Assembly (NCBI GenBank): GCA_032358165.1
Contig: JAALGY010000053.1
Location: 1,426,001-1,490,000 of the forward strand
DNA: 64,000 nt
Direction of reading: 5' to 3'
From: Diplosphaera chodatii
Taxonomy: Eukaryota; Chlorophyta; Trebouxiophyceae; Prasiolales; Stichococcaceae
Each line of letters opens with the position of its first letter. The stretch's first letter is position 1. The translations under genes were made by a program, and so were the position numbers. Shown here piece after piece: positions 9,443-21,369 of the stretch. The notes below the pieces were generated by a model that made no database searches, was not told the origin of the DNA, and saw nothing but the letters and a program-made list of their open reading frames with translations.

Positions 9443-12400
9443 TCACAGGCGCATGAAGGTGCTCGAGGCGCGGCCGGTGGGGGTGCGGGGGGTGCGGTCG
9501 AAGCAGCCGCTGGGGCGCTGGCCGCAGGCGCAGCCCGAGGGGCGGGGGCCCAGGTCGAACGAGGGCCGCCCCACGTCCAGGGAGGCGCGCCCCGTCACCC
9601 GCATCTCCCGCGGCAGCGCGATGCACACCACGTCCATGAAGTGGTCCTGCGACACCACGACCAAACGTCGGCCTTGCCTGACCACGACAGATGGCTTGAA
9701 CACGCACAGAGACGCGCCGGGAGCCACATCCCGACACAGAAAAAGCCTCTCGCCATGCAGCACAGGTTAGCTGACGAAATGGAAGTGGCAACATACGACA
9801 GCGGGACACAGTCAGGGTGTAAAGGGAGGCGGCAGACACGCACCTCGTCCAGCGAGGCGCACTCGAGCAGGCGCCAGCACACGTCCTCGGAGATGGTGTC
9901 AAAATCCACGGCGCGCTTGAGCACCAGGTGCCCCGACAGCTCGAAGGCCGCCGGGTCCACCTGGCTGTCCAGCACCTCCGCCGGCAGCGTGCCCTTTGCC
10001 TGCCAGCATGGGTTCACAGCAGTATCAGCTACTACTCCAACAGCGGAGCATTGCAACGTAGGAGCATTGATGAAGCCACCATGGAGCTATCGACACTTGG
10101 ACTCGACGACAGACGGCAGCCCAGGAGCACCAGCTGACGACAAGCCGCAGCATCAAAACCTCATCACGGCTGTGCCGCAGCAACTGCCTCAGTGGCTGCG
10201 GTCGCACCTTGCGCTCGGCAAAGGCGTTGGGCAGCAGGAAGATGCGGGCGCCGCGGTCCACGATGAACAGGTTGTGCGGCACGTTGGCGTCCGTGAGGCG
10301 GCGGCACGCGGCGCCCACCGTCTCCGCCAGCGCCCCCAGCGAGTTCTTGGCCTCGAACACCAGGCCGCGCACCTGCGCGCGGCGGCGTCTGCTTTGTGAG
10401 CACCGCCGCCGGGGCGAGGCAGCGAAAGCCTCGCGGGCTGCAGACTGCAGCAGGTCTCGAGGTGGCCCAGGGCTGGGCCTGCTGACAGAACTACACAGCA
10501 GGATTCAGATACGAGTGGATGACTTCAGTGAGAGACGGTGGGAAGCGGTGGTGAGCGCACCGCGTAGCCGGACAGCTGACTGATGGTCACGGCGCCAGAG
10601 GCGCGGCGGAGCCCCGGCACGGGACTTGTGTCGGCACGCTCAATTGGAAAGGGAGAAGCCAGATAGTAGGCCTGCACACCAACATGCCAGGCCATCAGAT
10701 GGGGCACAGGGCTGCACAGTAGGTCTTGCAGCCTGTGCGGTGGCCTCGGCCGGCGTGATGAGAAACTCAAAAAGCTGCTGGTCTTGTGCTGCAGCTTGAA
10801 GGTCATTTTACAATGCATCTGCGTCTGCAAAGACAACAAGCGCAAAGGGCACCTGGAAGTGCAGGTGGTTGATGGTGCCATAGGCGCCCAGCGAATTGAA
10901 CCCAATGCGGAAGTACGCGTTGTTGACTTGCTTCAGGAAGTTCAGCGCCAGCAGCAGCGACCCGCAGCACACCACCTGGACAGCGGCGGCTTGATACACA
11001 TGCTCAACTGAGCAGACACTTTCAGCGTCAGCAGGTTGCAGGTCGAATGCGCCATGTCAGGCCAAGCAATGAAGAGAATTGCCCATCGGACAATGGTTGC
11101 AAACATCACTGCAAGGCACACCCTGCAAGGAGGCGCGCACCTGGGGCAGGCAGTCCATGACGCGGGGCACCAGCAGCACATGGCCGTACTCGATGGGCGA
11201 CACATTGATGTACACCAGGTTCGGGGAGCCATGCACCGTCGCCTGCGTCACGACATGACGGGCTGTCAGCGTGCACAGCCGGGTTGCACCGCATGCAACC
11301 AGCCTATCAGGCAAGATGGGCGGTGTGCATCTCTGGTGTTGGGCACCTTGGTTTCGTATGCTGGCTGCTTCTCCAGGGTCGGCTCGAACTGGACCAGCAC
11401 CTCCTTCTGCAGAGCCTTGGTGAAGTTGAACTTGGCCGTGTCAAATGCCTGCGCAACCTGCACAGCACGCCCCCGCACATGTTCAGCAGAGGGTCAAGAG
11501 CGTCTGCTGGCGGCGTGGTCCCATACAATGCACACATGGAATGCACACGTGTGATCTGCATCAGTGTGGCATGGCACACATGCACACTCACACAGCGCCA
11601 TGTCTCGAATGGCGCCAGGCGGACCTGGTCCACGCGGAACTCGGTGGGGCGCTTCTTGGAGGCGCGCCCCTCGTTGAGCTGCGCGATGAAGCCGAAGGTG
11701 CCGGGCACCATCATGCTGGGGCAGCCGGCGACGTCGTAGCGGAACAGGCCCGCGTCCTTGCGGTCGTCCCACTCCGTGCGCAGCAGCGTGTCCAGCAGCC
11801 CCATCTGGAGCGCACGCATCATGACGCATGACACATGAGACACACCCGTATGTAATCATGACTGCAACTGGACACCACTGCGCATCACATGGGGCAGGCC
11901 GGCCGATGCTGCCGCTCACATGCAGCTGGCAGGCAGGCGAAGCAGTTCCACGTCATGTGCAGACACAAATGCCGACCTGGAGGGGGACGGCCGGCTGGCC
12001 GTGCTGCGCGGCCACCTTGCTGAGGGGCACGATGTCGCCGGTGCCCACGGCCCGGGGGAGGCCCTTGAGCTCGGGCACCACGCTCTCACCGTCATCAGAG
12101 GAGGCGCCGCTCAGGGAGTCCATCCTGCACCGCGCACAGCAGCCTCGTCTTGGCTTGCGATGCAGTTGACCCCTCAAATGCAATAGGCAGTAGACAAGGG
12201 ACAGTGCTGAATGGTGCATGCATGAAGCAGGACCGCTAGAGCACGCTGTGAGCAGCTGCAGCACAGCCGTGTCAGCAGCAGCAGCACCAGGTGCGCACCA
12301 GCCGTCGGAGCCCTCCTCGATGTTGGGCACGAGCGCGTTGTGCAGGTCGCCAAAGGAGCGGACGCGCTTCTGCGGTGGGTGGATCTTGCACTCGAGGGCC

Positions 12401-12594
12401 GGGAAGCTGTAGCGCGGCAGGCAGGCGCCCACTGCATCCGAGACTGGTGCCTCGGGGCGCGCCTCGCACTGCAGCGGCTGCGCCACAGCAGCCGCGTCGC
12501 AGGCCTTGTTGACGAAGTCGTCCTCCAGCTGCTGCATGGAGACGATGGTGGCCGCCCGCGACATCCATAGCGGGTGGACGTCCGCGGCAGCCAT
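9443..12594 (-). CDS. VTC2: GDP-L-galactose phosphorylase (ascorbate biosynthesis)
   Basis: Catalyses phosphorolysis of GDP-L-galactose to L-galactose-1-phosphate, the committed and controlling step of plant-type ascorbate synthesis. Ten exons, all in phase: 12594-12299, 12124-11977, 11804-11625, 11457-11347, 11242-11141, 10975-10853, 10671-10561, 10372-10208, 9999-9844 and 9646-9443, giving 531 aa. Family landmarks in order: LLRTEWDDRKDAGLFRYDV, FGFIAQLNEGR, KKRPTEFRVDQ, FNFTKA, INVSPIEYGHVLLVPRV, FNSLGAYGTINHLHFQ with the catalytic HxHxQ HIT-type motif, AYYLASPFP, and the C-terminal VDPAAFELSGHLVLKR. It is longer than Arabidopsis VTC2, with an N-terminal extension and a Pro/Gly/Cys tail (GCACGQRPSGCF). 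The head-to-head neighbour is uL18c. The ATG at 12594 is the first that joins the conserved N-terminal part, but an upstream exon cannot be excluded. Confidence 0.93.
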
Positions 12595-13893
12595 GACCAG
12601 CGGCTGACGACCGCTGGGTCGCTACTGTGGTAGTTAAATTGCCGCCAGGCGGCGGTGGGCAGCAGGCCGGCCTGCGCCGAGGCCACTATACAAAAGGTGC
12701 TGGGCTGGCGTGCTGAAAGAATGTGCAGAGAATCCCGCGAACCACAAACGATCTGATCTGATGATGCACAAAACCGGGGCTGGGGCTGGCACTGCTGCTG
12801 CTGCTGCTGGCGGTGGCTGCGCTGAGCGCTGAAGAGAGCGCTGCGAATTAGTTGCCACCACCTGCGGACATGCATGAGACCCCTCAGAAAGGCACATCAG
12901 ATGTTGCAGTACCTCAGCCTGCCGATGCGGGGTGACAAGAGTCCTGGACAGAGCACGATCATAAACATTCCCGATGCCAAGACCAAGCGCTCGGCGCACC
13001 GGCGAGGTGCACGCCGTCAGAGGGCTGGCCGCCGTCAGCACGCCTCACACCACGCCCGCCTCCTGCGTGCAGCTGCCTACGGGGAACTGTGGATGTCTGC
13101 GCGCTTCGGTGCATGCCTGTAGTTTCCCAGCTTGCCGACTGAGGTGCTGTCCCCTGCAGCAGGAATTACAAAAGCGTGTGGGTGAGGGGGTCACCCTGCC
13201 CAGCAGCCGCTGATTCGGATGCGCGGTGTATAAACAAATTGTATACGCCACAACACTCTCGCAAGCACTGTCAAATGACGATCTGACAAGCGCGTGAGCA
13301 GCAGAATATGCTCGTGTCCAAAATGTGTCACGGCAGCAATCCGACTGCTCTCACGCGGTGTACTCTCATGCACCGCACCGGTGGGAGGTTCGGATGGCGC
13401 TTCAACTGCTAGCGCTTGTCTGCGGGCCAAGCTCAGCTACACCGGTGTGCTGCGCCCCGTGGGTGACGCTTCGACCGCAAGCTGGTGTTTGTGGTCGTGT
13501 GGCAGGTCGGGCGAGATGCCAAGACCACGGATGCCAAGAGTAGCTGTGTGTCTCCGAATGGGAATATGCTGTCAACTGGCAGTGTGCTGATGATCGACAG
13601 CGTTACGGGGACAGGTTGCACAATGGCGCAAGCGTTTGCACACCACGTCTCTGTCCGGGCGCACAAGCCCTAGCGCTGTCGTAAAGGCCCATCGTGGCGC
13701 CAGCAGAGGCGCTTTTACTGCCTGCTTCCCCGCTGCGTCCTGCATCTGGCAGGGACTCTCAACCAGGTGTCGCAAGGATGTGGTGTCGGCTCCAGGCCCG
13801 CAGTGCAACGGCGACCCCCACTGGCACTCGCAGGCTGCCGCTCGCACGTACAGCAGAGCCTGGTACGTGGGCCACGCTGCGTGTCGGAGCGCG
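12595..13893. other. Divergent promoter region between VTC2 and uL18c
   Basis: 1.3 kb shared by two genes read outward. It should contain both promoters and 5'UTRs. A minus-strand open frame of 135 codons (12634-13041) begins upstream of VTC2; it shows no recognisable domain and could be chance or a 5'UTR ORF. Confidence 0.4.
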
Positions 13894-15010
13894 ATGCAGG
13901 CCCTCGTGGGCCATTTGCCATCCTTCAGCGGCCTGTCCTGCCGATCGCTACCAGTGCAGCGGTCCAGCGCATGCAGCCCGGCAGCGCGGCCAGGTGAGTG
14001 ACACCCACCATTCAGCCCATGCTGGCTGTGGTAGGAGGGCAAATGAACGGATGCAGTGGCTGATCACTGGCGCCTGCCACCGCAGGCCACAACCAGCCTC
14101 TGACAGTTGCGGCAGCGCACCTCAACAGGAAGGAGGCGAACCAGAAGCGGCACAGGCGCATCAGGAACAAGGTGCGACTCCACTCCCGCGAGCCGAAGTC
14201 ATTGGCGCGGCTGGCTGGGCGTCCGCAGCCGCATGCTCGTGTTCTGGCACCTGGCGCAGCCGCGTCCTGACGGTCTGATCGGCCCGACTTGCAGGTCAAC
14301 GGCAGCGGCGAGCGCCCACGGCTGGCAGTTTACCGGTCAAACAATCACATCTATGCTCAGGTTGGCGCTGTGCCCTGCACTGTGTTGAACTGCGCAGTGC
14401 ACAGCTGGCAGCTGCGAAGCTGGTGCAGTCAGAGGCGCTGGGTCAATGTACTCACAGTGTTGCGTGGTTGTCTTTGACAGGTCATCGATGACACTGCTGG
14501 CAGCACGTTAGTGGCAGCGTCCACGCTGACGCCGGATGTGCGGTCACAGCTAAACAGCAATGGCCTTGGTGGCAATCAGGCACGCAATGCCAGCAGACCC
14601 TCCTGTCAATGGGTGTCCAGCCTACCAAAGGGGTGTTTTGAATGGTTGTTTTTGCTGATGGCGATGGACTGGATTTTCTGAATGCAAGGTGCGAGGGTGT
14701 GCTAACTCCCAGTCGATGACCCCTGCAGGAGGCGGCACAGCTGGTGGGCCGGAAGATCGCAGAGCTCTGTCTGTCAAAGAGCATTGAGAAGGTGGCGTTT
14801 GACCGTGGTGGCCATGTATACCATGGCCGGATCAAGGTGGGTCCCAAGGAATTGAAGTTGCTGGTAAAGAAGTTGCTGGGTGTGTCAAATGAGTGCACTC
14901 GAATGTCTTTAACATCATCAGTGCAACCCTGATTCAGGATTCTGTGAGGGTCCTGCACTTCCATGCAGGCTTTGGCGGAGGCTGCACGTGAGGGAGGCCT
15001 GCAATTTTGA
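13894..15010 (+). CDS. RPL18: Plastid 50S ribosomal protein uL18c
   Basis: Bacterial-type L18, which binds 5S rRNA in the plastid large subunit. Exons 13894-13993, 14086-14171, 14295-14360, 14481-14579, 14729-14836 and 14969-15010 give 166 aa. The first exon has a transit-peptide look ([19 protein letters not shown], Ser/Arg-rich, few acids). The mature part starts near KRHRRIRNK and follows the bL18 signature: [72 protein letters not shown]. Intron 4 appears to use a GC donor (14580). Going through the GT inside GGCCTTGGTGGC would break phase with the next exon. A TGTAA signal follows at 15120. Convergent with the AAMP gene. Confidence 0.93.
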
Positions 15011-15119
15011 GGGTTTCAGCAGAGAGGCAACTGTGGACGCCGTGCCTTGACTGCCAATCTGGATAGATTCTGTTCCAACAACTGATGTCTGCGCTTCTGC
15101 CTGGGTTGTGTCCCTGAAC

Positions 15120-15124
15120 TGTAA
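15120..15124 (+). terminator. TGTAA poly(A) signal candidate for uL18c
   Basis: TGTAA 110 nt after the uL18c stop, inside the 208-bp gap to the convergent AAMP gene. Confidence 0.4.
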
Positions 15125-15218
15125 GGTGATGGTTCAAAGGCGACAACCGCACTCTTCTGGCTGCAACTCTTCGGACTTTGTGCTGACACAACATGGAACA
15201 GATACACATCATAACAAT

Positions 15219-17586
15219 CTATGCGCCGACGCTGAAGATCTTGGCCGTGCCGTCATCGGAGCCTGTGAGTACCATTTGCCCGTCTGGACTCGGAACAAGC
15301 GCCTGTATACCTGCCGCATGCCCCTTCCACGTTTGCACGCATTGCCCTTGCAGTGCACAGCAGCAGTCATGTCAGCAGCGCAGCATGCACAGCTCTGTTC
15401 GAGCCAGGTGCAGTTGAGCATTTGGCAGGATTACAGCAGCAGTCGTAGCTGAGGATAGCACCAGGAGGTGGTGCAGGTTTACCTGTGCGGATGTCCCACT
15501 GGCGCAGCAACCCGTCAAGGGCAGCTGAAAACACAAAGGGCGCTGTGGGGTGCTGCGCAATGGCAATGATGCCCTGCAGACAGCGACCAATGGCAGCATG
15601 TCAGAGGACAGACAGTGCGGTGAATCATGGTCCTGCAGATCCTGTACTTCCTCCCCACAAAGCATGCCAACAGTGCCCACCTCTGGATGTTCACAAGCCC
15701 CGCGCGCTTCGAGCGAGGCATTCTCCCAGATGCAGAGCTTCCCATCCATGCCGGCAGACAGCGTCAGCGCCAGGGAGTGCGCAAAGGCGACCGCCTCCAC
15801 TGAGCCCTCGTGGCCTTCACACGACAGCATGACCGTTATTGACACCCATAGTAATGTGGTGCTGACGTGCCCATGGAATGCATGATCCACCCTGCTGACC
15901 ATGAGATTGCAGCAGGCTGACGCCTCACCCGCCATCTGGCCGAGGACCCTGCCGGTGTCGGTGTTGGACAGGCGCACGCTGCCGTCCTCCGCGCCCGACA
16001 CGACTGTGGACGCAGTGCTGATGTCCAGGCACGTCACAGCTGCACGGCGGGCATGTCCAATTTGCATGTTAGCGGCTCAGCTGCAGCGGCGTCCTGAGCA
16101 GCTGTGCTTATGACATGGTGCCAGGACTGGGACATGCAGCAGGCGTGCCAGATGTCGAACAGGCGATCATTTGTGCAAGCATGAAGTGCAAGTTCGGCAC
16201 CTGCTTGGTGGAAATCGTGGCCCTGTATGTGGTGCGTGCACTCGCCGGTGCGGGGGTTCCACACGCGCAACGATGCGTCGCCCTCGCCGCCGCCAGTCAC
16301 CAGTTGCTTGCCGTCCGGCGTGAATGCGCCGCATGTCACCGCGCCGCTGTGCCCCGTGAACACCTGCGACAAGGGTACATCGGTGGACATCAGTATGGTT
16401 TTGCAAATCTCGGCATCATCAAATGGCTGAGTGGCTCCGGCTATGTATCGCAGGCAGTAACAAAGCGGCCATGAGCGTACCAAACAGCAGGTTTTGTGCT
16501 TCACAATGCAGGTTGTGCCATAGCAACCTGCATGCACTGGCCGCTGTCGGTGTTCCACATCCAGGCTGTGAAGTCCTCGGACCCCGCCACCAGGACAGCC
16601 CCCCGCGGGTGCCACTGCAGCCAGATGATGCCCTCGTCCGGCCCCTCGAGCGTGCGCAGGCATGCGCCTGTGCCCGCGTCCCAGATCTTGACCTTGCCTG
16701 CAATCAGGCGCTCGTGTGTGGCACTTCCCCAACTGGCCCGGTCATGAGGTCATGACATGCTGAGAGACCTGTCGCCACAATGCAGATGCCCAGTGGTGGC
16801 TACCAGTGCATGCACTGGTGCTGTGTCACCATCAAGGCCGCCGGAGGCTAGCTTGCTGCCATCGCCGCTGAAGGCGAGAGAGGCCACGGTGTCGGTGTGC
16901 CCCTCTAATCGCTGCTCTGTCGTGCCTCCCGCCTGCATGCGCCCAGGATTGGTGGGCACCACCCGTCAGCAGTGACGTACATACATCAGAAGCTGGCGTT
17001 TCTGCATGCTCACCTGAAACAGGTACACTGCATCATCGGCGCCACCGCTGGCGACGGTGGCAGGCGATGCAGCATTCCAGGCCACAGCGAACACCGCATC
17101 TGGGCAATTGGACGGTGTCCGTAAGCACACTTGGCCTCTGCAGGGCTGGCTGTCAAAGCAACAGGCGCCAGTCTCGAGAACATGCATGCCTATGCCTGCC
17201 GGCCGCCGCACACCTGAGTGCCCCTGGAAGCTGTGAATCGAGTCGTCCTGCACCTCCTCCTCAGTCTCATCTACATCGTCTCCATCGTCGCTCATGTCCT
17301 CCTCTTCGCCCTCAGGGCCTGCAGGAGACAATCATGTTGCGAGCCGTACGCCGGCATGCATCTGCACGCACAGCTGCCTGACGCAACGTCGAGAGCAGGA
17401 ATTTTCTAGCAAACAGCATTAGATGAGCCTCGGTAATGCGCGTCTCAAGTGAGTGGACACTGTACGCTTCTCACCTTCCAGATCCTCCAGCACCCGGTCG
17501 CCGGCACCCTCCCTAAGAAACACCTCATGATCATCATCGCTGTCTTCTGCAGTGTTCTGACCACCCTCAGTATGTTCTGTGTCCAT
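15219..17586 (-). CDS. AAMP: AAMP/Sqt1-type WD40-repeat protein
   Basis: A WD40 propeller of the angio-associated migratory cell protein family. The fungal relative Sqt1 is a chaperone for nascent ribosomal protein uL16, and a ribosome-related role is plausible here. Exons run 17586-17475, 17318-17214, 17099-17014, 16932-16830, 16697-16528, then several smaller ones to the TAG at 15219. The N-terminus is acidic (EEVQDDSIHSFQGHS), as in the family. At least six blades are visible: DAVFAVAWN..VYLF, GHTDTVASLAFSGDGSKL, KVKIWDAGTG with GIIWLQWHPRGAVLVAGSED, TGHSGAVTCGAFTPDGKQL, VTCLDIS..VVSGAEDGSVRL, and GHEGSVEAVAF..GKLCIWE. It ends in GSDDGTAKIF. The ATG at 17586 opens an acidic first exon (MDTEHTEGGQ). 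Confidence 0.85.
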
Positions 17587-18103
17587 CATTGCATGTAATA
17601 TACCAGTCCTGGACAGTATTGCTTCCAGAGTACAATCAAAGGTGTAATGGAGCTGAAGGATGCACTGACAAGACTGGTGGTGTCTATTTAGGGTGTCTCG
17701 CAGGTTTGCGACAGTTGCTCACGCCCAGGTGAACGCGCAAAGACCCAAACTCGACTCTCGCTGTGGTAAGCGGTAATGCGTCTATATCTCGTTCGGTTGT
17801 TTGGGGCAGCCTATGTGCCTGGGCGCCAGGGTGGCATGACTACGGTCCCATATACATGCTGTTGAACGAAACACACATCCTGCTGGATCCCACTGCTTCG
17901 CTAGGATGCACAAACTTCATGCTAGAAAAGCCGCGAAGTCCTCGTCAAGATCACTCAACTGCACGGAGAGCAGCATAAAGCCGTGAGGTCATGCATGAGT
18001 TGGCATGCTCAGCGCCAGCGGCCACCACATATGGTGCTTGGGCATGTACGCTGTGCAGCCTGGAAGCAGCGCAAGCTGTGCCGATGCTCCATGCTATACA
18101 GCG
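17587..18103. other. Intergenic region between LAZ1-like and AAMP genes
   Basis: 517 bp between two minus-strand genes: AAMP promoter and 5'UTR plus LAZ1-like 3'UTR. No exon or convincing motif was seen. Confidence 0.4.
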
Positions 18104-20645
18104 TCACAGATCCACGTCTGCCCAGGCTGGCGCGCCGCTGGTGGACCGCTGCGGCGGCTGCTGCTGCTGTGGGGCTGCCCCCTCAGGCGGTGCCCGGGGC
18201 GCTATGCTCTCATCATTCACATATGTGAGGTCTGGTTTGGCTGACGACGCTCCAGCACCATCTGCTCACAGCCACGCACGCCAATTCAGCAGCAGAGGCA
18301 GCACCAGCACCAGCACCAGCGCCAGCAGCAGGGTGTCAGGAGTTGCATTGCGCAAGTACGTTACTTCCCAGCGAAGTATCGATGATCATCACGCCACTTA
18401 CTTGTGGTCGGTGCCTGCGGCTGAGCAGCAGGCTGCGGAGGCTGGGGTCCGGTTGCCGAACCTTGCTGCTGTTCGCTGTCAGCTGTGCCATTTGTTGCCG
18501 CGCTGCCTGCCTCACCATTCGAGTCCCAGAAGGCTGCATTGCCCATCTCCATGTTTGACAGCAGGCTGCTCTTTGGCTTTTCGTCTGTGCCCTGCATTGC
18601 CTGCGCCTGCAGAGCATAGAGAACGACATGAACGCTCAGAGTCGTTCGGTCTGTACTTCTGCTCAGCAACAAGCATGTGTAGGTGTGCCCAATGGTCCAG
18701 CACCATGCAGAATGAGAGTGACACGATGGCGTACCGCTTCGACAGGCACGAAGGTCTTGGCGCGGAAAGTGCGCTTGGGCGCCTGCGCCTCGTCTGGCTT
18801 GCTGTCATCGTCGTGCTTGTCGGAGTACAGCACGTAGTTGCGGTACGTCGGCGCAAACTGGTGCACGGTGTCAGAAGCCACGTCGTGGATGCTGATGGCG
18901 TGCATCGCGTTGCCAACCGCTGCGCCGCCCGCACCCGGTGCTGCACAAAACACACGCTTCCGGTACTGCCCTGACTTATGCGTTGCCGTAGCCCAGCAGC
19001 AGGTTGAGATCACGTCATTGTGGATGCCTGTGTGAAACTGTAGCTGTGTAGTGCTGACTCCAGGATGCCAAGTTACAATGACTACAGCGCGCACCTCCAT
19101 CCTTGAATTCCTGGTAGGGGAAGGCATAGAACATGCCGATCGCGGCGGGGAGCATCTCCAGGCACACCAGCAGGTTCTGCAGGTTTGAGCCGTCCTCCGC
19201 ATTGTCGATCACGCCCGTGCCGACTAGAATTGCGATGAGGATGCCCTGCGCACGCCAGCAGATGTCGTCTCAGCTGCTGATGCTGTACACGACTCGGCAA
19301 GCAGCTGCGTCAGCAAGCGAGGCCTCGGGCTGCACACTGCTGTCGGCGAATACTGCAACTGACAGCCTGCCGGTCTCCGCATGTTCCGTCGTCAGCACCT
19401 GCCAGAAGGTGAAGAAGACGACGGACTTGACCAGCACAAACTTCAGGAGCGGGTTGAAAGGCGCCAGCAGGTCGTGCGCCCCCATGTAGAACATGAACAG
19501 CGCCAGGAGCGCCACGCTGTATGTCACGTTGTAGACGATGGTGATGTACAGGTACCTGCAGATGAGGCGGAACCTGGGATGGGTGTGCACAGTGAGAGCG
19601 ACTACAGGTTGCATTTGGGCGCCGTGCACATGTTGTGAGTCAGTGTGCCACAAAAACCCTTGCGCCTAGTTCCAACCCCAACACACAGGTGCAAAACTCA
19701 TAGATCACGGGACGCACCCGTTGTTGGGACCCCAGTAGCCGGGCGAGTAGTTGCCCGTCGCATATAGCACAACTGATAGGATGCCGAGGATGGGCATCAG
19801 CAGCACGAACTGCAGTGCGCCCTGCTTGCAGCGCCGCACGAACAGGCCGTCCACGCGCTGCGGCGGGAAGCAGCAGGTGCAGTGCAGGAACGACGGGTGC
19901 AGCACGAAGCCGTTCATCTTGACCTCGACCTCGCCCGGGCCGCCAACGAACTCCAGGCACAGCGAGAGGAAGGTATAGATCACAAACGCCTCGTAGCTGC
20001 AGACATGACAGTACGAGTGTCACAACCAGATGTTCCATGGGGCTTGCCTGCTGCAGTTGCATCTGCTGCAGGTCACAACCGCCACAACCGCCACTGTGGG
20101 CACCAACCAGCTCGCAGGCAGCGGACCAGGAGACCACGATGACTCACATGACTCGCACGGTCTCAAAGTACACAGCATCGTGCGGCCGCACGAGCGCCAG
20201 GAAGGAGCACACCGAGTACACCGGCACCATGAAAATGATGCGCAAGATGTACCGCTGCATGCACAGGCGCCAGGTCAGAAGGGGTTGCTCCTTAGCCAGC
20301 AACAAGCAAACCAAAGCAAACTGTATTTGCAGCAGTTATGTGACACCAATATGTCGGACCTGAAATATGGGCGAGCTGTAATGCTGTATGTGATTGACGA
20401 TCTGCATGGCAGCGAGAGCTGAGTCAAGTGACAACAGCGACCGGCGCCCAGCAGTGCTAATGCATCACAGACAGCGATGTAGAGTTTGCCACCGCGCAAT
20501 CCCTTGCTGTTCGCTGAGCTCTTGGGGCAGGACTGCCAGTAGCTGTCAGATTGTCTGCAGGCAAACGCACCTGCCATGTCGCCAGCGCTGTAGCTGCAAT
20601 GGCGCTCAGGGCCGCGAAGATGTATGTAGCTGCGTTGTGCAGCAT
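18104..20645 (-). CDS. LAZ1/TMEM184 family (DUF300, OST-alpha-like) membrane protein
   Basis: A seven-TM-type protein of the organic solute transporter-alpha/TMEM184 superfamily; plant members (LAZ1) sit in the tonoplast and affect brassinosteroid signalling and cell death. Visible parts in order: first TM in NAATYIFAALSAIAATALA; the hallmark QRYILRIIFMVPVYSVCSF; YEAFVIYTFLSLCLEFVGG; a Cys-rich stretch (HCTCCFPPQ); FVLLMPILGILSVVLYATG; YLYITIVYNVTYSVALLALF; FVLVKSVVFFTFWQGILIAI; CLEMLPAAIGMFYAFP; then a hydrophilic tail rich in Gln, Pro and Ser ending at 18104. In the last intron the donor follows PTT (one base left over), and the last exon opens in frame with LTYVNDESIAPR. The family's usual HLxxY loop before the first hallmark was not found clearly, so a small exon may be missing between 20280 and 20570. 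Confidence 0.8.
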
Positions 20646-21369
20646 TCTTGGTCCTCGTGACGCAACTCAAGCTGCCATCATCATGGATGTATATTGGTGC
20701 TGCAGTCAGCCTGAGCCGTTGCTACCCTCTGACGGAAGGCTAGCCAACAGCTGCTGATCAGAGCACCGACCTTTCGTGTTGCGAGCCGTCGTTTCCCGCA
20801 ACCACAACAAGGAGAGGCCAAGGCTGCCAGTTCTTCCAGTTCTTCAACAACACCGGCAGTTGAGCTGATTACAGCGTGGGCTACCGCCAGGCACGGGTAC
20901 AGGGGCCAGCCAGAAGGGTGTGAGCCTGACAGCGCGCTGCAGCAGCATTACAGCATACTCGACCACCGCGAATGAGGTGAGCTGCGCCAGCAACAGGCGC
21001 GTTGCAAGTACCGACTGCACAGCTTTGCGCACGTTAAACTTCTACCGCATTACGTAACCCTATGCTCGGGGCGAGACCTTGCATTGCACCATGTCGTAGG
21101 CTCCAACTGTCATCAGCTCTGCCACCTGCAAGCAAACCTTGACGTGGTGCTGTGTTATATCACGCTGTTGCCTGCAGCACGTGACTCGGCACCTACTTAA
21201 TCTGCAGCGTGAGAGCTACTGCTGCATTCGCAGCACTATCTCAGCGTTCTACGGGTGCTTGCTGTGAAGTAGTTGACCCTTTGACCGCAAAACATCCACG
21301 CTCTTGATTCTCGACAAGGTCTGGAATCAGGACCAACGTGTATCAGCAAGTGCTGCAGTGGCCGCCGCA
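20646..21369. other. Divergent region between LAZ1-like gene and SDN-like nuclease
   Basis: 724 bp, mostly promoter and 5'UTR for two outward-read genes. A minus-strand open stretch (21032-20844) could follow a short exon near 21130-21085 and would read as a hydrophobic peptide (LLLAQLTSFAVVEYAVMLL). It has no recognised family, and I do not call it a gene. Confidence 0.3.

Noticed and set aside
20844..21032. Hydrophobic 62-codon minus-strand ORF
   Set aside because: A possible upstream exon exists, but no start, family or context supports a gene.
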